64,000 bases of DNA, from contig NZ_JAQQKX010000002.1 of NCBI RefSeq assembly GCF_028550415.1, positions 248,001 to 312,000 of the forward strand, read 5' to 3'. How positions within the stretch are numbered: position 1 is the first letter of the stretch; every line of letters starts with the position of its first letter. A program made the translations under genes and the position numbers. Below are positions 52,642 through 61,949 of this stretch, in pieces. The notes beneath the pieces were generated by a model, which saw only the letters and a list, made by a program, of their open reading frames with translations, ran no database searches and was not told where the DNA came from. Source of the DNA: Asticcacaulis aquaticus. GTDB lineage: Bacteria; Pseudomonadota; Alphaproteobacteria; Caulobacterales; Caulobacteraceae.

Positions 52642-55302
52642 TTAAGGCACGTAATTCAATATCGGCGACAACCACCGCTCGGCTTCATCGACCGTCCAGC
52701 CCTTGCGGCGCGCATAGTCCTCGACCTGATCTTTCTCGATCTTGCCGACGCCGAAATAGTGCGCCTTCGGATGGGCGAAATAGAGCCCCGACACCGAAGC
52801 CGGGGGCGTCATGGCCAGGCTTTCGGTCAATTCCATCCCCGTGCGGTCGCGCGCATCGAGCAGGTCGAAGAGGGTCCATTTTTCCGTATGATCCGGCTGG
52901 GCCGGATAGCCGGGTGCCGGACGAATGCCTTTGTACTGTTCGGCGATCAGACCCTGCACATCGAGGTCTTCGTCCGCCGCATAGCCCCACAATTCGCGGC
53001 GCACCTTTTTATGTAGCGCCTCGGCAAAGGCTTCGGCCAGACGGTCGGCCAGAGCGGTCGAAAGGATGGCGTTATAGTCGTCGCCCGCCGCCTTGAATTT
53101 GGCGGCGATTTCCATTTCGCCATGCCCGGCGGTGACGGCAAAACCGCCGATCCAGTCGGGTGTGCCTTTTGGCGCGATAAAGTCGCTCAGGGCCGTATTG
53201 TTCTGGCCTTCGCGGGTCTTCTTCATCTGCTGGCGCAGGGTGTGGAATTTCGCGATGACCTCCGAGCGCGTCTCGTCGGCATAGACTTCGATATCGTCGT
53301 CTTCGGTCGCATTGGCGGGCCAGAAGCCGACGACGCCGCGCGCCTCGAACCACTTCTCTTCAAGGATTTTGGCCAGCATCTCGCGGGCGTCCTTGTACAG
53401 GCCGCGCGCCGCTTCGCCAACGATCTCGTCGTCAAGAATATCGGGGAAACGCCCAGCCAGTTCCCACGTCGCGAAGAACGGCGTCCAATCGATATGGTCG
53501 GCCAGATCGTGCAGGTCATAGGGCGAGAAGGTCTTCAACCCCAGGAAGGACGGCGCGACGGGCGCTTCGGCGGCGAAGTCGATGACGAACTTTTTAGAGC
53601 GCGCCTCGGGCAGGTCCGAGCGCGGCTTGGTGTCACCCTTGCCGTAGGCGATGCGCACCTTGTCATAGTCGGCCTTGGTGTCGGCGACGAACTGCGGCTT
53701 GTCGGTCTCGCTGAGCAGTTGCGACACGACGCCCACGGCGCGCGAGGCATCCAGCACGTAAACCACCTGATCGTTATGATAGCCGGGCTCGATCTTGACC
53801 GCCGTATGGGTCTTCGAGGTCGTCGCCCCGCCGATCAGCAGTGGAATATCGAAGCCCTGACGCTGCATTTCGCGCGCCACGAAGACCATCTCATCGAGCG
53901 ACGGCGTGATCAGGCCGCTGAGGCCGATCATATCGACCTTATGCGTTTTGGCCTCGGCCAGAATGCGGTCGGCGGGCACCATGACCCCAAGATCGATGAC
54001 CTCGTAATTGTTACATTGCAGAACCACGCCGACGATGTTCTTGCCGATATCGTGGACGTCGCCCTTAACCGTAGCCATCAGGATCTTGCCCGCCGCCTGA
54101 TAGGTGCCGCCGGCGGCGACGTGCGCCTCCTTTTCGGCCTCCATATAGGGCATCAGCCAGGCCACGGCCTGTTTCATGACGCGGGCGGACTTGACCACCT
54201 GCGGCAGGAACATCTTGCCCGCCCCGAACAGGTCGCCGACGACGTTCATCCCGGCCATTAGCGGCCCTTCGATGACGTGCAGCGGGCGCTCGGCCTGCTG
54301 ACGCGCCTCTTCGGTATCGGCGTCGATGAATTCGGTGATACCGTTGACCAGGGCATGTTTCAGGCGCTCCTCGACCGAGGCGTCGCGCCACGCCAGATTG
54401 ACCACCGGCGCCTCGCCCTTGACGCCCTTGTATTTCGGCGCCAGATCGACCAGCCATTCGGTGTTGCTGACATTATGCCGCTGCGGACGATTGAGGATGA
54501 CGTCCTCGACGGCCTGACGCAGGTCCGGGTCGATATCGTCATAAACGGGCAAATCCCCGGCATTGACGATGCCCATGTCCATGCCCGCCTTGATGGCGTA
54601 GTACAGGAACACGCTGTGGATCGCCCGGCGCACGGGTTCGTTGCCGCGGAACGAGAACGAAACGTTCGACACCCCGCCCGACACGCGGGCATAGGGTAGC
54701 GTCTGTTTGATGGCGCGGGTGCCTTCGATGAAGTCCACGGCGTAGTTGTCGTGTTCCTCGATCCCCGTCGCCACGGCGAAGATATTAGGGTCGAAGATGA
54801 TGTCTTCCGGCGGGAAGCCGACTTCATTGACCAGAATGTTATAGGCCCGCGTACAGATTTCGATCTTGCGCGCCGCCGTATCGGCCTGCCCCACCTCGTC
54901 GAAGGCCATGACCACCACCGCCGCACCGTATTTCAGGCATTCGCGGGCGTGGTGCTTGAAGATGTCGATCCCTTCCTTCATCGAGATCGAATTGACGATG
55001 GCCTTGCCCTGAACGCACTTCAGGCCCGCCTCGATAACTTCCCATTTCGACGAGTCGATCATCACCGGCACGCGGGCGATATCGGGCTCGGCCGCCAGCA
55101 GATTGAGGAAGGTCGTCATGGCCTTGACCGCGTCGAGCAGGCCTTCGTCCATATTGATGTCGATGACCTGCGCCCCGGCCTCGACCTGCTGACGCGCGAC
55201 GTCGAGCGCGGCGGTATAGTTACCCTCGACGATCAGCTTTTTGAACTTGGCGGAACCGGTGACGTTGGTGCGTTCGCCGATATTGATAAATGTAGGAAGC
55301 AT
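52642..55302 (-). CDS. metH: Methionine synthase, folate/cobalamin/SAM-activation part
   Basis: An 886-residue MetH that begins directly at the pterin-binding domain ([16 protein letters not shown]), followed by the cobalamin module with the DVHDIGKN His (about residue 415) and [13 protein letters not shown], and the C-terminal AdoMet-activation domain (about 560-886, [12 protein letters not shown]). The homocysteine-binding domain normally found at the N-terminus is absent and is encoded by a separate gene at 60.0-61.1 kb. Together they transfer methyl from methyl-THF to homocysteine. Six bases from the upstream hypothetical gene. Confidence 0.95.
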   Translation of the reverse strand: MLPTFINIGERTNVTGSAKFKKLIVEGNYTAALDVARQQVEAGAQVIDINMDEGLLDAVKAMTTFLNLLAAEPDIARVPVMIDSSKWEVIEAGLKCVQGKAIVNSISMKEGIDIFKHHARECLKYGAAVVVMAFDEVGQADTAARKIEICTRAYNILVNEVGFPPEDIIFDPNIFAVATGIEEHDNYAVDFIEGTRAIKQTLPYARVSGGVSNVSFSFRGNEPVRRAIHSVFLYYAIKAGMDMGIVNAGDLPVYDDIDPDLRQAVEDVILNRPQRHNVSNTEWLVDLAPKYKGVKGEAPVVNLAWRDASVEERLKHALVNGITEFIDADTEEARQQAERPLHVIEGPLMAGMNVVGDLFGAGKMFLPQVVKSARVMKQAVAWLMPYMEAEKEAHVAAGGTYQAAGKILMATVKGDVHDIGKNIVGVVLQCNNYEVIDLGVMVPADRILAEAKTHKVDMIGLSGLITPSLDEMVFVAREMQRQGFDIPLLIGGATTSKTHTAVKIEPGYHNDQVVYVLDASRAVGVVSQLLSETDKPQFVADTKADYDKVRIAYGKGDTKPRSDLPEARSKKFVIDFAAEAPVAPSFLGLKTFSPYDLHDLADHIDWTPFFATWELAGRFPDILDDEIVGEAARGLYKDAREMLAKILEEKWFEARGVVGFWPANATEDDDIEVYADETRSEVIAKFHTLRQQMKKTREGQNNTALSDFIAPKGTPDWIGGFAVTAGHGEMEIAAKFKAAGDDYNAILSTALADRLAEAFAEALHKKVRRELWGYAADEDLDVQGLIAEQYKGIRPAPGYPAQPDHTEKWTLFDLLDARDRTGMELTESLAMTPPASVSGLYFAHPKAHYFGVGKIEKDQVEDYARRKGWTVDEAERWLSPILNYVP

Positions 55303-55308
55303 GACGTT

Positions 55309-55698
55309 CTATTCGTCTTTTACAGGCACAATATCAAGTGCGGAAACGTGGGCCGCCAGCCGCCGCAGCGCAGGCTCCAGCAACGTGGCTTCGTGGACAC
55401 GCACCAGCGGCGTCTCGATCCACCGGCCCTGCGACACCCAGCCGAGGATATGCAGCAGCAGTTCGTTCGGCGTCGAACCGTTGACAGCAGCTGAAAGCTG
55501 TTCCCACTGCGGTGGGTAGGGCACGTTCGGTTCGGCGGCTTTGTAGGCCGCGTCGGTCAGTGCGTACTCGGTCAGGACCAGAGTCATCTCGTCGTAGAAC
55601 GGCTGATCGATGCGGAATTCGTCCGGTGTGACGTCTTTCAGCACATCGGCGGCCATGATCAACCGCGCACCCCAGTCATTTGGCCAGTTGTCGCTCAT
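55309..55698 (-). CDS. Hypothetical protein coupled to metH
   Basis: A 129-residue soluble protein (MSDNWPNDWGARLIMAAD at the start). No family recognised. It overlaps the DUF4259 gene by four bases and ends six bases before the metH start, so it is co-transcribed with MetH and probably translationally coupled to the DUF4259 gene. Confidence 0.65.
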   Translation of the reverse strand: MSDNWPNDWGARLIMAADVLKDVTPDEFRIDQPFYDEMTLVLTEYALTDAAYKAAEPNVPYPPQWEQLSAAVNGSTPNELLLHILGWVSQGRWIETPLVRVHEATLLEPALRRLAAHVSALDIVPVKDE

Positions 55699-56084
55699 GT
55701 CAAAGCCTTGTCGATATAGCGCACCGTGGCGATCCATTCGTCGTAGGCCGCGCCCTGATAGAGGTCGTCGATCTCGGAATCGGCGGCGCAGATTCGCGTC
55801 AGGGCTTTGCGCGCCAGTGCCGCCAGATCGTCCGGCACGGCCCCCAGATCGTCGATGATCATATGATAGTCCTGCGCCGAAATCTCGCTCTTGCCCAAGG
55901 CGACGCTCAGAAAGGCTGCTGCCGCATAGACCCGCGCCCCTTCGGTCAGGCCGAGATAATCTGTCGTGTCCAGCGCCTGGGTGAAGACGCGGCGCACGGC
56001 GTCCCACGCGGGAGCCTCCTCCAGATCGATCATGAAGTCGGCGGCGTCATCGTTGTCGAACGGGCCATTGCCCCAGGCGGTCAT
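55695..56084 (-). CDS. DUF4259 domain protein
   Basis: A 129-residue protein beginning MTAWGNGPFDNDDAADF, the diagnostic start of DUF4259. The rest is helical with ALTRICAADSEIDDLY. Function unknown. GGAG precedes the ATG at 56084. The frame can be extended upstream only into a family B repeat. First gene of a DUF4259-hypothetical-metH-DUF4272 series. Confidence 0.8.
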   Translation of the reverse strand: MTAWGNGPFDNDDAADFMIDLEEAPAWDAVRRVFTQALDTTDYLGLTEGARVYAAAAFLSVALGKSEISAQDYHMIIDDLGAVPDDLAALARKALTRICAADSEIDDLYQGAAYDEWIATVRYIDKALT

Positions 56085-56097
56085 GAAAAGTCTCCGG

Positions 56098-56229
56098 CAA
56101 TTCCCTCGCCCCTGTGGGGAGAGGGTTAGGGTGAGGGGGAAATGCTTCACCGAGCGCGTAATTAGCAGTTCCCCCTCATCCGGCTTTCGCTACGCTCAAG
56201 CCACCGTCTCCCCATAGGGGCGAAGGGGA
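56098..56229. repeat. Family B inverted repeat element, copy B4
   Basis: CCCTCGCCCCTGTGGGGAGAGGG with GGTGAGGGGGAAAT at the left, and CCCCCTCATCCGGC then CCGTCTCCCCATAGGGGCGAAGGGG at the right. It fills the gap between ddl and the DUF4259 gene. Confidence 0.78.
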
Positions 56230-57219
56230 CTATTTGGTTGCTCGCCCCACAGCGATGTCGATTTGCCCATGCAGAAAGTCCGCGAACGCGATCCCCTGCG
56301 CCGCCAGTTCCTTCGGATAGAGCGACGAGGCCGTCATGCCCGGAAGCGTGTTGGTTTCGATATAGACGGGACCCTTTTGCGTGACGATAAAATCCGTCCG
56401 CGTATAGCCCCGGCACGACAACGCCTTGTGCGCGCGCACGGCCATGTCCTGAATGGCGGCGGTCTCCGCCTCGGTGAAGCGACCCGGACAGATTTCCTCG
56501 GTCTTGTTCGACAGGTATTTCGACTCGTAATCGAAGGCGCCGCGGTCCGGGATGATCTCGACCGGCGGCAGCGCGATCAGCGAACCGTCGGCCTGTTCCA
56601 GCACGCCGCAGGTCGCTTCGCGCCCCTCGATGAACGGCTCGATCAGATAGGCGGTGGTCTTCGCCGCCTGGCGCACCGCGGCGATGTCGTTGGTCGAGTT
56701 GACGAAGATCAGACCGAAGCTCGACCCGTCCTGCGCCGGCTTGGCGACCAGCTTGCCGTATTGCGCAAACGCCTCATCGATATCGGCCAGCGCCACGCCC
56801 GACGGCGAGCTGACGCCCGCAAAACCGGCGAACAGCTTGGCCGAGGCCTTGTCGAAGGCCAGATGCGAGGCCGCCGACCCGGAGCCCGTGAAGGGTACGC
56901 CGCGCGATTCGCACATGACCTGAAACTGACCGTTTTCGGCGATGCCGCCATGCAGCCCCAGCACCAGCACCCGGTCTTCCGCAGCGGCCTTGTCGAGCGC
57001 ATGCGCGATGGTGCCCAGCGCATGGCCGTCGGCCTTGAACGGAATCTCGAACGGGCGCGCATGCCCTAGCAAGGCCAGAGGCGAGGCTTCATGCACGCTG
57101 TTATCCTCATCCCAGAACCACAGATCGGCCTCGGGCAAGGCCTTGTGCAGGGACTGCGCCGACGCGACGGAGACAAGGCGTTCGCGGCTCAGGCCGCCGA
57201 AGAGGATCGTGATGCGCAT
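56230..57219 (-). CDS. ddl: D-alanine--D-alanine ligase
   Basis: A 329-residue ATP-grasp enzyme. The N-terminal signature is modified (FGGLSRERLVSVAS), and the glycine-rich segment PAQDGSSFGL and the C-terminal metal site ETNTLPGMTASSLYPKE are present. It makes the D-Ala-D-Ala used by MurF. It is away from the mur cluster and not next to murB or ftsQ, so it may be one of two Ddl proteins. It stands alone, with a family B repeat just after its stop. Confidence 0.9.
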   Translation of the reverse strand: MRITILFGGLSRERLVSVASAQSLHKALPEADLWFWDEDNSVHEASPLALLGHARPFEIPFKADGHALGTIAHALDKAAAEDRVLVLGLHGGIAENGQFQVMCESRGVPFTGSGSAASHLAFDKASAKLFAGFAGVSSPSGVALADIDEAFAQYGKLVAKPAQDGSSFGLIFVNSTNDIAAVRQAAKTTAYLIEPFIEGREATCGVLEQADGSLIALPPVEIIPDRGAFDYESKYLSNKTEEICPGRFTEAETAAIQDMAVRAHKALSCRGYTRTDFIVTQKGPVYIETNTLPGMTASSLYPKELAAQGIAFADFLHGQIDIAVGRATK

Positions 57220-57282
57220 AGGAAGGGTCTCGAAGTTGGTCCCTCACCTATAGGACAGCCGTCCGCGCATCGGCAATGAAAA

Positions 57283-57777
57283 TTACTTCGCCGGAACCGC
57301 TGCCGTGACCTCGATTTCGACGAGGAAATAGGGCGAGACGAGGCCCGCCACCTGCGCGGTGACGCGCGACGGCTTGTTCGGCTGCTCGACCGTACCGAAA
57401 TATTTGCTATAGGTCTTCATCATCCCGGCGAAGTCCATCTTGCCGCCCAGTTTCGGGTCGCCGACCAGATAGACCTTCATATTGACGACATCGCCGAACC
57501 CGGCCCCCTCGGCCTTGAGCGCCGTCTCGATGCGCTTGAGCACCGATTCGGTCTGCGCCGCCGTGTCGCCAAAGGCTTCGAAACTTTCGGCAGGGGCGTT
57601 CGGGTTGATGATCGCTGGGACCATGCCGCTGACATAGATGGTCTTGTAACCCGGCGGCACGGTGACCGACTGCGCGATGGGGAAACTGCCCGTATAGGTG
57701 CGCTTGATGCCTTCTTCGGCGGATGCAGCCGTGGCGGTCAGACCGATGACAGCGGCAATAATGGCAGTACGGATCAT
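57283..57777 (-). CDS. Exported RidA-family protein
   Basis: A 164-residue RidA/YjgF/UK114 protein with a Sec signal peptide (cleavage ASA-EE), so periplasmic. The fold is shown by VYVSGM-like IYVSGMVPA, then DVVNMKVYLVGD, and the C-terminal SRVTAQVAGLVSPYFLVEIE, where the Arg stands at the place of the catalytic Arg105 of Escherichia coli RidA. RidA hydrolyses enamines and imines to ketones and ammonia. It is ten bases after the amine oxidase gene. Confidence 0.85.
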   Translation of the reverse strand: MIRTAIIAAVIGLTATAASAEEGIKRTYTGSFPIAQSVTVPPGYKTIYVSGMVPAIINPNAPAESFEAFGDTAAQTESVLKRIETALKAEGAGFGDVVNMKVYLVGDPKLGGKMDFAGMMKTYSKYFGTVEQPNKPSRVTAQVAGLVSPYFLVEIEVTAAVPAK

Positions 57778-57786
57778 GGCGTTTCC

Positions 57787-59349
57787 TTACGCTTTGAGTG
57801 ATTTCTGGCGGTCGGCGATCATATTGACGACGCGGTGGGCCGAACAGAAGGCCCCCTGCTGCCATGCGGTGACGTAGCTGAGATAGTCCCCGGCAAGATA
57901 GATCGGCCCGTCGGGCTGTATCAAAAGCTCATAGCCTGCGGGGTCGCGTTCGGTGATGTGCGCGGCAAGGCCCTCGCTGTAAGGCATCCGCCCCCAATGG
58001 ACCGACACCGGCGCCCGCAGAAGCCCCGACCGCCCCGGATGCAGGCGCTCAATCGTGTCGCGGGCATAGGCGACCTGATCCGGGAAGGACCGCTTGCCCA
58101 TATCGCCGTTGAAATTATACCCCGCCACCAGCACGCCTTCGGGCTGATGGAAGCCGTTCGACGGATACCAGGTGATAAAGGTCTCGCGGTCGGTGAAGCT
58201 CAGGCCGCCATAGATATGGGCCTCGGTTTCCCAGAAACGCGGTCCCTGAAAGGCGATCTTGTAACCGTCACCGATGACGGCGTTGCGCGCAATCGCCGCC
58301 TTGACGGGCTTCGACAGGTCGCTGTCGATCTTGTTCATCACCGGTAATGGCAGGGTCGAGATACAGTAATCAGCGACCGCCACCTGCGGTGTACCTGCGG
58401 CCTTGTCGAGATAATAGACCTCGACGCCCTTGCCCTTCTTACGGATGCGTTTCACCTCGCAACCGAAGCGGATGACGCCGGGCAGGTGCGCTTCGAACGC
58501 TGCCGGGATGCGGTCCATGCCGCCGACGGGTTGCTGCATGGTCGCCTGCATGTCGATCAGGTCGGCAAATCCGGCCATGCCCTGCACGAAGGGATCGCCG
58601 ACCACCGACATCGGCAGGGGCTTGCGATGCTGACCACGCACCTTGCCCGCCGCCGGTTCGATCTCGAAACCCGCCCCTTCGCAGCCGTCATAGGTCAGGG
58701 TTTCGCCCAGACCGCCCCACTGCCCCAGCCCGGCGATGAGCTGATCGCGGTCGGTGGCCGAAAACTTGTCGTCGAGCGCGCCCTTTTGGGCCACCTTGGC
58801 CAGCAGTTCGGCCATGTGGCCGCGGAAATCGAAGATCGCCTGACGCATCTCGAAGGCCTTGCCGCCGTTCAGGCGATCGGTCTGGATGCGCGCCGTGCCG
58901 GACCAGTTGACCTCGGTTTCCATGGCGATGCCGAATTCGCGGCAATAGCCGAGCGTCGCCTGATGGTGGCTGGGGATACGCGCCGGACCGGCGTTGAAAT
59001 AGTGCCCCTCGTCGAAGGCGCAGGTCTGCACCGTGCCGTCGCCGTAATCGATGACCGTACCTTTGCGAACCGTGAAATTACGCCCGCCCGAACGGGTGCG
59101 CGCCTCAAGGATCAGGCAGTCGTACCCGGCCTTGCGCAGCTCATAGGCCGCCGACATCCCGGCCACCCCGGCGCCGAGGATGACCACCCGGACGCCCTTG
59201 CCCGAACCCGGTTGCAAGTCGGGTGTTCCTGCCCACGCTTCATCGCCCGACAAGCCCAGAGCGTGCATCGCGGCATAGGCGCCCGCCGTCCCCGCCACCG
59301 CGCCGAAGCGCATCAGAATATCGCGTCGTGTCGTCACGTCCAGCCCCAT
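57787..59349 (-). CDS. Tat-exported flavin amine oxidase
   Basis: A 520-residue FAD amine oxidase (monoamine or L-amino-acid oxidase group). The N-terminus has a twin-Arg signal (TTRRDILMRFG, then a hydrophobic Ala-rich segment), the FAD site VVILGAGVAGMSAAY and LEARTRSGGR, and the C-terminal FAD segment PIYLAGDYLSYVTAWQQGA. It should oxidise an amine to an imine and hydrogen peroxide in the periplasm. The downstream RidA protein is a natural partner for the imine. Substrate unknown. Confidence 0.88.
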   Translation of the reverse strand: MGLDVTTRRDILMRFGAVAGTAGAYAAMHALGLSGDEAWAGTPDLQPGSGKGVRVVILGAGVAGMSAAYELRKAGYDCLILEARTRSGGRNFTVRKGTVIDYGDGTVQTCAFDEGHYFNAGPARIPSHHQATLGYCREFGIAMETEVNWSGTARIQTDRLNGGKAFEMRQAIFDFRGHMAELLAKVAQKGALDDKFSATDRDQLIAGLGQWGGLGETLTYDGCEGAGFEIEPAAGKVRGQHRKPLPMSVVGDPFVQGMAGFADLIDMQATMQQPVGGMDRIPAAFEAHLPGVIRFGCEVKRIRKKGKGVEVYYLDKAAGTPQVAVADYCISTLPLPVMNKIDSDLSKPVKAAIARNAVIGDGYKIAFQGPRFWETEAHIYGGLSFTDRETFITWYPSNGFHQPEGVLVAGYNFNGDMGKRSFPDQVAYARDTIERLHPGRSGLLRAPVSVHWGRMPYSEGLAAHITERDPAGYELLIQPDGPIYLAGDYLSYVTAWQQGAFCSAHRVVNMIADRQKSLKA

Positions 59350-59484
59350 TCGTTACACCTGAAACCGGACGCTAACGCAGTTGCGAAGGCTTGGCTATCA
59401 TTAAAATAACGATGTTGGCTGGATTTTTGCGCCGATATGTGGTGCTTTCTCTCACACGGTAAAACCATATCGAGGGAGAGCACC

Positions 59485-60018
59485 ATGTCGACGCGTGTAC
59501 GGACGTTTGCCATAGCTGCCGGGACGGCGGCGGTCGCGCTGGCCGGGCTGGCCTTTGCCGGGGAAGTCGGCGCGCGCTGGGGCACCCGCGACCCGGTAAC
59601 CAAATGCGCCGATATAACTTCGAAAGCGCTGCCCGCGCAGGCGGCGATCGACGGCCTGTTCCGCTGTGCGCGCGAAGAGATCACCTATACGGACGAACTG
59701 TGGCTGGTCGAGGACCTGTCGATCAAGGTCGGCAAGGCGCGCCCGCATCAGGGCCGCAACGAACTGATGACCATGCCGGATTCCGATACGACCAAGGCCG
59801 TTTATCCGCTGCAGGGATCGTGGACGTGGGTGGTCTGCCGCGATCCGAAGGCCGTAAAGATCGGTGGCGGCAATCCGGCGCTCAACTGCTCGCGCGCAGC
59901 CGTCACCAAGGCGCAGGGGGCGTGCTGGAAGACCAGCTTTGGCACCTGGCGCTGCAATATGACCGGCACGACAGGTCCGCGCACCTCCAACCTGCCGCCG
60001 CCCGCGCCGAAGGGCTAA
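59485..60018 (+). CDS. Secreted hypothetical protein
   Basis: A 177-residue protein with a signal peptide (cleavage near AFA-GE) and several Cys (TKCADI, FRCARE, VVCRDP, LNCSRA, GACWK, WRCNM), probably disulfide-bonded in the periplasm. No family recognised. GAGGGAGAG precedes the ATG at 59485. It overlaps the end of the MetH homocysteine-domain gene by four bases in convergent orientation. Confidence 0.65.
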   Translation: MSTRVRTFAIAAGTAAVALAGLAFAGEVGARWGTRDPVTKCADITSKALPAQAAIDGLFRCAREEITYTDELWLVEDLSIKVGKARPHQGRNELMTMPDSDTTKAVYPLQGSWTWVVCRDPKAVKIGGGNPALNCSRAAVTKAQGACWKTSFGTWRCNMTGTTGPRTSNLPPPAPKG

Positions 60019-61079
60019 CTCAGCTCAAACGGTTCGAGACCGGCCAGACGCAGGGCCTTCGGACGCTCCGGCGGGACGCGCGGCGCAAAGCCCCGTACTT
60101 CGTCCGCGACGTGTTTGATATGGTCCGGCGTCGTGCCGCAGCAGCCGCCGAGGATATTGACCAGCCCGTCCTTGGCCCATTCGTGCAGTTCATGCGCCGT
60201 CTCGTGCGGCTGCTCGTCGTACTGACCCATGGCGTTCGGCAGGCCGGCATTGGGATAGGCGGCGACCAGCGTATCGGCCACGCGCGCTAACTCCGCGATA
60301 TGCGGGCGCATCAGGTCGGCCCCCAGCGCGCAGTTGAACCCGATGGCGAACGGCTTGGCGTGCTTGACCGAGTTCCAGAAGGCTTCGGCGGTCTGCCCCG
60401 ACAGGGTACGGCCCGAGCGGTCGGTGATCGTGCCCGAAATCCAGATCGGCAGTTGCTCCATGCCTTCGTCTTCGAGGTCCATGATCGCCTTCAGCGCCGC
60501 CTTGCAGTTCAGCGTATCGGTGATGGTTTCGATCAGATAGAGATCGACCCCACCTTCGTTGAGCGCCTTGACCTGCTGCTTATAGGCCTCATAGACCTGA
60601 TCGAAGGTGACAAGACGCGCGCCCGGATCGTTGACGTCCGACGACATGCTGAGCATCTTGTTCAGCGGCCCGATCGAGCCCGCCACGAAGCGCGGCTTTT
60701 CCGGCTCCTTGGCGGTCCAGGCGTCGGCGGCGGCCCGCGCCAGCTTCGCGCCCTCATAGTTGATGTCCCAGCAGGCCTGCGCATCGAGATGATAGTCGTC
60801 CATGGCGATGGTCGTGGCGCTAAACGTATTGGTTTCGGAGATGTCGGCGCCTGCCGCATAGTACTGATTATGCAGATCGGTGATGATGTCCGGTCGCGTC
60901 AGGCACAGGATGTCGTTATTGCCCTTCATCTGGCCCTTATGCCCTTTGAAACGCTCACCGAGGAAGTCGTGCTCCTCAAGGCCGCGGCGCTGGATCATCA
61001 CGCCCCACGACCCGTCGAGGATCAGGATGCGCGTCTTGGCGGCGGCTTTCAGGGTGGCAATGCGGTCTTGACGGGTCAT
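60015..61079 (-). CDS. metH: Methionine synthase, homocysteine-binding part
   Basis: A 354-residue zinc-dependent homocysteine S-methyltransferase domain. It begins with the ILDGSWGVMIQRRGL segment, and the zinc Cys are in GFNCALGA (about residue 247) and GGCCGTTPDH (about 310). It stops where the pterin domain begins in full-length MetH, so it needs the 886-residue partner encoded 4.7 kb away. GGGAGATAAAT precedes the ATG. It is preceded by a family A variant repeat, then by a methyltransferase gene and metF on the same strand. Confidence 0.95.
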   Translation of the reverse strand: MTRQDRIATLKAAAKTRILILDGSWGVMIQRRGLEEHDFLGERFKGHKGQMKGNNDILCLTRPDIITDLHNQYYAAGADISETNTFSATTIAMDDYHLDAQACWDINYEGAKLARAAADAWTAKEPEKPRFVAGSIGPLNKMLSMSSDVNDPGARLVTFDQVYEAYKQQVKALNEGGVDLYLIETITDTLNCKAALKAIMDLEDEGMEQLPIWISGTITDRSGRTLSGQTAEAFWNSVKHAKPFAIGFNCALGADLMRPHIAELARVADTLVAAYPNAGLPNAMGQYDEQPHETAHELHEWAKDGLVNILGGCCGTTPDHIKHVADEVRGFAPRVPPERPKALRLAGLEPFELS

Positions 61080-61085
61080 ATTTAT

Positions 61086-61227
61086 CTCCCTCCTCCCTTG
61101 CAAGCCCTTCGGCGAAGCGGGGGAGGTGGCTGCGAGTGAAGCGAGCAGACGGAGGGGGCATTCTTTGCGTTACCGCCCCCTCCACCGCTTCGCGGTCCCC
61201 CTCCCCGGCTAACGCAGGGGAGGATTT
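61086..61227. repeat. Family A variant element
   Basis: A diverged element: CTCCCTCCTCCC at one end, GGGGGAGG, then GAGTGAAGCGAG, GGAGGGGGC, GCCCCCTCC and CCGC-ttc-GCGG followed by GGTCCCCCTCCCC, ending GGGGAGGA. It shares the GGGGGACC block and hairpin logic with the A copies, but not the GTGGTGGTGGGG block. It lies between metH and the methyltransferase gene. Confidence 0.65.
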
Positions 61228-61949
61228 TAAGTGCGCTTCGTCAGAAGCAAATTCAGTTCACTGTTCCATTCCGTCGGCATCAGCAGAAACGGACTGGACC
61301 AACGCTTTTCAAGTTCGAAACAGCCGTCGAGCGCCTTCAGCAATTCGCGGTAATCGAAGCCCAGATGATGCGGGTAATATCCTCCGCTGGTGTCGAAGTC
61401 CACGCGGAACCGCTCGAACCGGATGTCGCGGCGCACGGCCTGCGCGATATGATTGCGGTCGGTGTCGAAGTCGTCGCGCCTCAGGCTCCGAAAACGCCCC
61501 TTCACCCACGCCGCCAGACCGATTTCGACCGGCACGCCGACGATCAGTACGCCATCATCTTTCAGGATACGGACCATGTGCGCCAGAGCTGTACGCGTCT
61601 CCTCCGGCGGCAGATGTTCGAACACTTCAAGGCAGAAGATCGCATCGGCGGACCCGTCGGCAATCTGCGCGGCATCATCCGTCAGAGTCACCCCCGGCAT
61701 GGCGCCGATGTGCGCCTCGGCCTGAGCCCTAAGCAGCAGCGAAGGCTCGAAACCGACGATGCGGGTATCGGGCAGCTTCCGGCGGATCACATAGGCCAGT
61801 TCGCCATCGCCCGCGCCGTAATCGACGATGGTTTCAGGCCGACGACGCCCCAGCAGGCCGACCGCATCCCTCAGGCGCTTGTTTTGCAGATAGCGCTTGA
61901 ACGGGTTGGGATCTTGACGCGTGATCGCGGCGTAACTGAACTGGCTCAA
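61227..61949 (-). CDS. Class I SAM-dependent methyltransferase
   Basis: A 240-residue methyltransferase. Motif I is VDYGAGDGELAYV, followed by GFEPSLLLRAQA, ADAIFCLEVFEHLP and ILKDDGVLIVGVPVEIG. The general layout is that of small-molecule or ubiquinone-type methyltransferases; the substrate is not clear. It overlaps metF by four bases, so it belongs to the sahR-metF operon and adds to the SAM/methionine context. Confidence 0.82.
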   Translation of the reverse strand: MSQFSYAAITRQDPNPFKRYLQNKRLRDAVGLLGRRRPETIVDYGAGDGELAYVIRRKLPDTRIVGFEPSLLLRAQAEAHIGAMPGVTLTDDAAQIADGSADAIFCLEVFEHLPPEETRTALAHMVRILKDDGVLIVGVPVEIGLAAWVKGRFRSLRRDDFDTDRNHIAQAVRRDIRFERFRVDFDTSGGYYPHHLGFDYRELLKALDGCFELEKRWSSPFLLMPTEWNSELNLLLTKRT

